From Helicobacteraceae bacterium (GTDB lineage: Bacteria; Campylobacterota; Campylobacteria; Campylobacterales; Sulfurimonadaceae), in the NCBI GenBank assembly GCA_027052175.1, contig JALUFE010000057.1, positions 1 to 39,176 of the forward strand: a stretch of 39,176 nt of DNA, given 5' to 3'. Below are positions 34,379-39,176 of this stretch, piece after piece; position 1 is the stretch's first letter, and every line of letters starts with the position of its first letter. The position numbers were made by a program, and so were the translations under genes. Below the pieces are notes generated by a model. The model did no database searches, was not told the DNA's origin, and was given only the letters and a program-made list of their open reading frames with translations.

Positions 34379-34905
34379 TGTATTTTGTTTATTTTGAGGA
34401 CGAATTCCACTTCCGGCTTGGCAAGATGCAGTTCTTTTGCTATCGTTTCGACCGAAACCCCTTGCTTGTAAAGCGAGATGATCTTTTCATCGTCATTGGC
34501 ATGGATAGAAGAGGGAATCGATATCTGCTTTACACCGTTTTCGAGATTTGCGATGCGCGATTCAAGTTGCGAATCGATAGCGGTGATGGATGCCTGTACC
34601 TCTTGGAGTGTGAGAGCGAGCGGTTGCATCATATCGTAAACTGTTCGTTCTATCTCCTGGTATATCTCTTCATCGCTCATACATCGTTGGTTTTGTTCAA
34701 TTTTTTTGCTCTCTTCTGAGAGTTTGTTGCGAAGATAAAAGAGGTCGCGATTGAGCTCCTCGACCACTGAAGCGATTGAGCGGATATTCTTGCTGTAAAG
34801 CGTGTCTTTTTCATAAACATAGTAGAGCAGATAGAGTATGATAAATCCCATTATCGCAACGACGATTTCCAGTTTGTAAGCGGTGACAAGCTCGACGATA
34901 TTCAT
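34375..34905 (-). CDS. Membrane-anchored coiled-coil protein with C-terminal HTH-like segment
   Basis: The 176-residue protein has one N-terminal span (residues about 12-30, IVVAIMGFIILYLLYYVY), a coiled-coil region at about 40-125, and a C-terminal segment DEKIISLYKQGVSVETIAKEL then KPEVEFVL, like the helix-turn-helix end of DUF6115 or DUF2802 proteins. I chose the ATG at 34905, which overlaps the upstream stop as ATGA, over a start 63 bases earlier that lies inside that gene. Proteins of this shape are often linked to swarming or flagella, but the neighbour here is ftsW. Function is unknown. Confidence 0.75.
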   Translation of the reverse strand: MNIVELVTAYKLEIVVAIMGFIILYLLYYVYEKDTLYSKNIRSIASVVEELNRDLFYLRNKLSEESKKIEQNQRCMSDEEIYQEIERTVYDMMQPLALTLQEVQASITAIDSQLESRIANLENGVKQISIPSSIHANDDEKIISLYKQGVSVETIAKELHLAKPEVEFVLKINKIQ

Positions 34906-35438
34906 TTTTTCTTTTCCTTCATTTCGCGAATGAGTACACGCTCTCTTGCAGCAACGTAGCTGTTCCACTCCTTGATATCGCGATCATGCATTTTTTCTAT
35001 TTTTGCTATCTGATTTGAAAGTGCTTTGAAGTAGACGGGAACGTCGCGTTTTGGGTGCACGGGCATGGCGATGCGGCCGTAGTAGAGTGTTTGCTCTTTG
35101 AGTTCGGGTGTTTTGATCTTGAAGTGCTCATATCCGATGGATTCAATGCTTGCTTTGTGCGGGAGCGGAACACGTTTAGGTTTTTCGTTTTTGAGCAGGG
35201 CTTCAAGATTGTCTACCTTTCTGTGGAGTTCGACAATGAGATTGAGCAGAACCGTATCGGTTTCGCTTGTCTCGCCTCTGGCTTTTGCGAGTTTGAGCCA
35301 TTGTCCTATGGGATCGTCGTCACTCTCACTCAGGCTATGGTACTCCCGCTCGAATTCTTCAGGACTTAGATCTGCTTCTCCAAATTCGAGTTCGATAGGG
35401 GCTGGAACCAGACGGATGTTTTCTAACTCTTCATTCAT
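34902..35438 (-). CDS. Hypothetical cytoplasmic protein (possible atypical PilZ-like)
   Basis: The 178-residue soluble protein begins with an acidic region (to about residue 45), then a long helix with DTVLLNLIVELHRKVDNLEALL, a beta-rich part (PHKASIESIGYEHFKIK and YYGRIAMPVHP), and a basic C-terminal helix. A long helix that ends in a paired-leucine pattern before a small barrel resembles atypical tetrameric PilZ proteins, but the c-di-GMP-binding RxxxR motif is not seen, so this is a weak guess. It overlaps ubiA (ATGA) and the following gene, which implies coupled expression. Confidence 0.65.
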   Translation of the reverse strand: MNEELENIRLVPAPIELEFGEADLSPEEFEREYHSLSESDDDPIGQWLKLAKARGETSETDTVLLNLIVELHRKVDNLEALLKNEKPKRVPLPHKASIESIGYEHFKIKTPELKEQTLYYGRIAMPVHPKRDVPVYFKALSNQIAKIEKMHDRDIKEWNSYVAARERVLIREMKEKKK

Positions 35439-36295
35439 GCAAAACTCCGATCGAGCACTATAAGGATAAAGAAGATGATGCCGAGATAACCATTGACGGT
35501 GAAGAACGCGCGATCGATCTTGCTGAAATCTTTTCGAACAAGTTTGTGCTCATACGTAAGCATCCCTGCACTTACGATCACTGCCAGCCAAGCAAAAAAG
35601 CCAAGATGCGTGATCCAGACAAAAAGTGCCCAGAATATGACGGTGAGTGCGTGAAAGAGTGCGGAGATAAAAAGGGTAGCTTCGGTTCCGTAGCGTGAAG
35701 GGATCGAAAAAAGCCCCTCTTGTTTGTCAAATTCTACATCCTGAAGCGAATATAGCAGATCAAATCCCGCAACCCAAAACATAACGCCAAGAGAGAGGAT
35801 CACACTCCAGGGTGTGATCGTCGCACTGACAGCCACCACTCCCGCGATGGGTGCCAGACCCAGTGAGATGCCAAGGATGAGGTGTGCCAGTTCGCTGAAG
35901 CGCTTGAAGTAGGAGTAGCTCGCCAAAACGGCGAGGATAGGGAAAGAGAGCCAAAATGCCAGGGAGTTGATCATATAGGCAACCGCAACAAAGATAAAAG
36001 CGTTTACGCCGATAAAGATCAAAATGCTTCCCGCATCGAGCCTGCCGTCCACATTGGGGCGTGAAGCGGTGCGGGGATTTTTGGCGTCGATGTCGCGGTC
36101 GGCATAGCGGTTCACACCCATCGCAAAGTTACGGGCACTCACTGCTGCAAGTATGCCCAGAACAAGCAGCTTGAATCCAAACCATCCATTTGCCGCGACA
36201 ATCATCGCGATAAAGATAAAAGGCAGTGAAAAGATCGAGTGAGTAAAAGCGACCAGTTCGTTGAAATCTTTGAGTTTCTTTTTGATAGTTTGCAA
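35435..36295 (-). CDS. UbiA-family prenyltransferase (MqnP/UbiA type)
   Basis: The 286-residue membrane enzyme attaches a polyprenyl chain to an aromatic quinone precursor. Both aspartate-rich motifs are present: NRYADRDIDAKNPRTASRP and LQDVEFDKQEGLFSIP. Campylobacterota make menaquinone by the futalosine route, where the UbiA homologue is MqnP, so it probably supplies the quinone used by complex I. I chose TTG at 36295 because GGAGAG lies 5 bases before it and the protein then has family length and begins TIKKKLKDFNELVAFTHSIF. A longer frame from 36547 runs through the inverted-repeat element and is unlikely. Confidence 0.88.
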   Translation of the reverse strand: MQTIKKKLKDFNELVAFTHSIFSLPFIFIAMIVAANGWFGFKLLVLGILAAVSARNFAMGVNRYADRDIDAKNPRTASRPNVDGRLDAGSILIFIGVNAFIFVAVAYMINSLAFWLSFPILAVLASYSYFKRFSELAHLILGISLGLAPIAGVVAVSATITPWSVILSLGVMFWVAGFDLLYSLQDVEFDKQEGLFSIPSRYGTEATLFISALFHALTVIFWALFVWITHLGFFAWLAVIVSAGMLTYEHKLVRKDFSKIDRAFFTVNGYLGIIFFILIVLDRSFA

Positions 36296-36309
36296 ACTCT
36301 CTCCGGTTT

Positions 36310-36584
36310 TAAGTAATGAGGCAAAAATAATTTCATAACCCAACAGCAAGAAAAAGGTATAGATGCAAGGCAGATTTTTTAAAGCGTAGCCAAAGCTACG
36401 GTGAGAAAATCTAACGCCGCCAGATATGCCTTTTTCTTGCTGCCCCTTCGGGGTGAGAGGATTTTCGCTCATCTTTGCACGAAAATCGCTTTGAAGTAGA
36501 ATAACTACGACTACAGCAATTTTCATACAAATCTGAACGAAACTCATCTCATTGGGTATGAAATTATTTATGCCTCATTACTTA
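36310..36584. mobile_element. 275-bp MITE-like element with 32-33 bp terminal inverted repeats
   Basis: The left arm (36310-36342) begins TAAGTAATGAGGC and the right arm (36553-36584) ends GCCTCATTACTTA. Over 33 positions they are inverted copies with one mismatch and one missing base. Both ends carry the dinucleotide TA, which would fit a TA target duplication, but no longer direct repeat flanks it. Inside are a 99-base nested hairpin (36344-36442), CCCCTTCGGGG (36443-36453) and GATTTTCG / CGAAAATC (36460-36467, 36480-36487). No transposase gene fits inside. It fills most of the 338-bp gap between ubiA and miaA and stops about 5 bases before the ubiA ribosome-binding site. Confidence 0.75.
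36344..36442. repeat. Nested long hairpin inside the element
   Basis: CAGCAAGAAAAAGG (36344 onwards) pairs with CCTTTTTCTTGCTG (to 36442). An inner layer pairs AGATTTT with AAAATCT, and the tip is GTAGC-CAAA-GCTAC. Layers are separated by small bulges. Such a fold can extrude in single-stranded DNA or RNA. It lacks a terminator T-run on the plus strand. Confidence 0.7.
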
Positions 36585-36596
36585 TCATGATAATTT

Positions 36597-36626
36597 TTGA
36601 TGATTCTACCCAAAAGTCGATATAAT
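36597..36626 (+). promoter_or_regulatory. Promoter of miaA, predicted leaderless
   Basis: A -35-like TTGATG (36597-36602) and a perfect -10 TATAAT (36621-36626) are 18 bp apart. The miaA ATG lies 7 bases after the -10 box, just where transcription should start. No Shine-Dalgarno sequence lies between. Confidence 0.6.
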
Positions 36627-36633
36627 TTCGCTT

Positions 36634-37530
36634 ATGAATCAACTTGCAATCATAGGTCCCACAGCTTCAGGTAAGAGTGATCTCGCTATCGAAGCGGCTT
36701 TGGAACACAACGCTTACATCCTCTCCATCGACTCGCTGGCTATCTACAAAGAGGCAGATATCGTCTCGGCGAAGCCCTCTAAAGAGGAGCTTGCTTTAGT
36801 GCCGCATTTTGGGATCGATGAGTTTTATATAGATGAGCATTTCAGTGTCGATACCTTTTTGAAGTTGTATCTCGATGTGAAAAAAAAGTGTGAAGCGGAT
36901 CGTAAAAATCTTATCATTGTAGGCGGAACGAGCTTTTATCTCAAGCGGCTTCTTGAAGGGCTTTCACCGACACCGGAAATCTCTCAAGAGATTGCCAAAA
37001 AAGTGCAAATGATGTTGCGGGATCTGCCTCAATCTTATATGTATTTGCAAAAAAAAGACAGCGAATATATGAAAAATATAGCTCCGGGCGATCGTTATCG
37101 CATAGAAAAAGCGCTGCTTATCTTCGAAGCCAGCGGCAAAACACCAAGCGAGTGGTTCTCGCTCAATCCTCCCAAATCGGTGATCCAGAACTTAGATATT
37201 TACGAGATCGACGTGGAGAGGGATGTGCTTAGAGAACGTATCCGCAAACGTACAAAAAAAATGCTTGATGCAGGACTTATCGATGAAGTTTGCTATCTTG
37301 AACACAAGTACACACGAGAGCCAAATCCGATGAAGGCCATAGGTATCGTCGAGACGTTAGAGTATCTCGACGGCAGATTGACCAAAGAGGAGCTCAAGGA
37401 GCAGATCATCATCCATACGGCGCAGCTGGCCAAAAGACAGCAGACATTCAACAAAAATCAATTTGAAAAAAAAGTGAGTCTGAAGTATGAAACGTTGCAG
37501 GAGAAGCTTGCGAGCCTCCCCTGGGATTAG
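36634..37530 (+). CDS. miaA: tRNA dimethylallyltransferase
   Basis: The 298-residue enzyme adds a dimethylallyl group to A37 of tRNAs that read codons starting with U. It has the P-loop GPTASGKS (8-15), SIDSLAIYKEADIVSAKPS, the VGGTSFYLKRLLEGLSP block and the C-terminal AQLAKRQQTFNKNQF helix. The dimethylallyl donor comes from the MEP pathway started by Dxs. The ATG follows a TATAAT box at leaderless distance. Its stop overlaps that of the convergent outer-membrane gene by three bases. Confidence 0.96.
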   Translation: MNQLAIIGPTASGKSDLAIEAALEHNAYILSIDSLAIYKEADIVSAKPSKEELALVPHFGIDEFYIDEHFSVDTFLKLYLDVKKKCEADRKNLIIVGGTSFYLKRLLEGLSPTPEISQEIAKKVQMMLRDLPQSYMYLQKKDSEYMKNIAPGDRYRIEKALLIFEASGKTPSEWFSLNPPKSVIQNLDIYEIDVERDVLRERIRKRTKKMLDAGLIDEVCYLEHKYTREPNPMKAIGIVETLEYLDGRLTKEELKEQIIIHTAQLAKRQQTFNKNQFEKKVSLKYETLQEKLASLPWD

Positions 37531-39176
37531 TAGCGGTAGCGGATGTAGAAGCGGATATCTTGTGCTTTGTCGACATAAGCACCTCGATAATTTGCCGGCA
37601 AATCGGCAATTTTTATTGCGGCACCTGTCGTGTCTCCAAAGAAACCGTTGCTTCCCGTATAATCATAATCGATGTAAGTGTAGCGTATTTGTGCAGTGAG
37701 GATATCTTCCACCAATGGTTCTGTAAAATAAATCTCATAAGCACTTCCCCGTGCAGCGACTTTGGAGCCTATAAGTGTATCTTCCGCGAATGTGATACTT
37801 CTCCAATATTTGCTTCCCCAGTTGTATTCGACTCCCCATTTTCCTTCTTCTGAAATTAGAGAAGGCATATTCAGCCCTATCCAGGCGGAATAACCCGTTA
37901 CACTTTTGCCTTTTTTTTGTGCGTAATTCGGATCGAGCGGTGAATGGAACATATCTTGGCCTTTGTCGGGATCGGTTTTACTCATGGCACCGCTTAGGAA
38001 AAAAGTCGTGTCGTCAAGAAAGTCGCTGATGCCGTCCCCGATTCCGTCGGCTATGAAACTCGCGGTGAAACTGTGCATATTTCCTACGGTTTGAAAGCCG
38101 CGAAAAACATTTCCTGCGATATTGGCATCTATAAGATTGGCAGCGTAATAATATTGTGTCGTGAACGTATATTGTCCGTCACTGTAAGGCTCGAAAATGA
38201 AACCGGCCAGATCGATTGTAGGCAGTGCATTTGGATCATCGGCGTAGGGGGGATTCATACCTGTAATGTTACCGTTCTTGTCGGTTGAGAAAAATTTACT
38301 CGAAGCATTGGTCAGACCGCGTCCGGCACAGAATTTGATATACATTCCGCTTACCCATTCGTCAAATCCGAGTTTCGCACTTGCTCCGTCGAACTCGACA
38401 TTGATGCTGTGTCCGTTTGGTGAAGCGGGAGTATCGTCGTCACGCAGATTGATAAGATGGCCGTTGGTAGAGGGACGGCGACCGATACTGAATGTCCATG
38501 ACACAGGAGAGCCGAGCAACTGATTGTCATGATAGAAAAAGTAAGCGTTTTTGACACGTACCTTCCCGTCGTAAGGGTTTTCGTTCGTTATCCAGTCGAA
38601 ATCCTCCATAGGAGTGTAGCCGCTGTAACTACGTGCACCAAATGCCTTTTGGTATGCGAGCTGTCCCTTGAAACTGAGCTTGTCCGTTGCGGCCCAACTC
38701 ATGTTCAGCCACAATCTGTTTGTTAACAGGGCATTGTTCTTTTTCTTCTTGCCGTCGGCCATTTTGTAGTTGAGATTGTCGACTGCGAAACGGTAGTCGA
38801 CGTTGAATTTGAGATGATTGTTTCCAGTCGCTTTGCTCAGTTCTTCAACATTTTCTTGCAGATCGGCGAGAATCTCTTTTTGATCTTCCTCTTCATCGTT
38901 TTCTTCATCCTCTTCATTTTCTTCGTCTTCCTCGTCGGAAGCGGCCGGTTCATCTTTATCAACCTCTTCATCACTGCTTGCTTTGGAAGCTGTTTCATTT
39001 TCATCATTCGCAGCTTCTTCATTCGCAGCTTCTTCGTCAACAGAACTTTTTTTTGAAGAAATCTCTTTGGAAAGTGCTTCGTTTTTGGCTTTGAGATTAT
39101 CTATCTCGGACTCCAGTTGTTGCATCTTCGTTTCCATTTTCATAAACTTTTCATACATGGTCTCGGCGTTGAGAGT
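37527..39176 (-). CDS. DUF3373-type outer-membrane beta-barrel protein (5' end outside window)
   Basis: The frame stays open to the window edge; the codons before the first Met in view read TLNAET, which looks like the end of a signal peptide (cleavage NA-ET). Numbering from that Met, residues 1-40 are a coiled coil (FMKMETKMQQLESEIDNLK), residues about 40-95 are a very acidic linker, and residues about 110-543 are a beta-barrel with alternating aromatic strands that ends in RFYIRYRY, a barrel-assembly end signal. The layout matches the DUF3373 proteins common in Campylobacterota. Substrate or channel activity is unknown. The gene ends inside the miaA stop. Confidence 0.82.
   Translation of the reverse strand, partial: TLNAETMYEKFMKMETKMQQLESEIDNLKAKNEALSKEISSKKSSVDEEAANEEAANDENETASKASSDEEVDKDEPAASDEEDEENEEDEENDEEEDQKEILADLQENVEELSKATGNNHLKFNVDYRFAVDNLNYKMADGKKKKNNALLTNRLWLNMSWAATDKLSFKGQLAYQKAFGARSYSGYTPMEDFDWITNENPYDGKVRVKNAYFFYHDNQLLGSPVSWTFSIGRRPSTNGHLINLRDDDTPASPNGHSINVEFDGASAKLGFDEWVSGMYIKFCAGRGLTNASSKFFSTDKNGNITGMNPPYADDPNALPTIDLAGFIFEPYSDGQYTFTTQYYYAANLIDANIAGNVFRGFQTVGNMHSFTASFIADGIGDGISDFLDDTTFFLSGAMSKTDPDKGQDMFHSPLDPNYAQKKGKSVTGYSAWIGLNMPSLISEEGKWGVEYNWGSKYWRSITFAEDTLIGSKVAARGSAYEIYFTEPLVEDILTAQIRYTYIDYDYTGSNGFFGDTTGAAIKIADLPANYRGAYVDKAQDIRFYIRYRY

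Noticed and set aside
34906-34968. Earlier start of the membrane-anchored coiled-coil gene
   Set aside because: It would place a Cys- and Arg-rich stretch before the membrane span, inside the upstream gene; the ATGA-coupled ATG is better.
36443-36453. CCCCTTCGGGG as an intrinsic terminator
   Set aside because: The stem is only four pairs and no T-run follows on either strand; it is one of several hairpins of the element.
36296-36547. Longer N-terminus of the UbiA-family protein
   Set aside because: These codons run through the inverted-repeat element and have no family match; TTG at 36295 with GGAGAG upstream gives the normal protein length.
1-39176. CRISPR array, tRNA or rRNA genes, prophage or transposase genes
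   Set aside because: I looked for regular spaced repeats, cloverleaf-like stretches and typical protein motifs and saw none; nearly all DNA is used by the listed genes.

Overview
The window is about 39 kb of a Campylobacterota (former Epsilonproteobacteria) chromosome. The case rests on gene order and protein features: a lysA-HAD-pheA-hisC-fliF-fliG-fliH-dxs cluster like Campylobacter jejuni Cj0314-Cj0321; a nuo operon without canonical nuoE/nuoF that runs straight into pflA; and a DUF3373-type outer-membrane protein. A full-size FAD subunit in the nuoF slot and two nuoG genes point to a free-living, flagellated lineage (Sulfurimonas, Sulfuricurvum or Hydrogenimonas relatives) rather than an animal pathogen. 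The genus cannot be fixed from the sequence alone.

Left part (1-10.1 kb): the tail of a histidine kinase is followed by a nine-gene minus-strand operon, transcribed lysA, HAD protein, pheA, a 54-residue membrane protein, hisC, fliF, fliG, fliH, dxs. Genes overlap or sit within about 15 bp, so amino-acid synthesis (Lys, Phe, His), the flagellar MS-ring/C-ring core and isoprenoid precursor synthesis share one transcript. A TOBE-domain molybdate-binding gene diverges from lysA.

Middle (10.5-30.7 kb): after a 350-bp structured intergenic region comes a complete 14-position complex I operon on the plus strand: nuoA, B, C, D, a 76-residue protein in the nuoE slot, a 677-residue NuoF-tail/GltD-like flavoprotein in the nuoF slot, two nuoG paralogues, then nuoH to nuoN. 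pflA, for a periplasmic TPR flagellar-motor scaffold protein, follows at once. Its Shine-Dalgarno sequence lies in a predicted 12-bp hairpin.

Right part (30.65-39.2 kb): an eight-gene minus-strand operon (ubiA/mqnP, two uncharacterised genes, ftsW, murG, dedA, a DUF420 gene, bcp) joins quinone prenylation, division-site peptidoglycan synthesis and peroxide defence. A 275-bp element with 32-33 bp terminal inverted repeats lies between ubiA and the divergent, apparently leaderless miaA. The window ends inside an outer-membrane protein gene with a very acidic N-terminal linker.

The best lead for new biology is the unusual complex I: a GltD-like flavoprotein with an incomplete NuoF-type cluster motif, two full NuoG subunits (one with a charged insert), and a divergent NuoH quinone-loop motif. 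No CRISPR array, tRNA, rRNA, transposase or prophage gene was seen.
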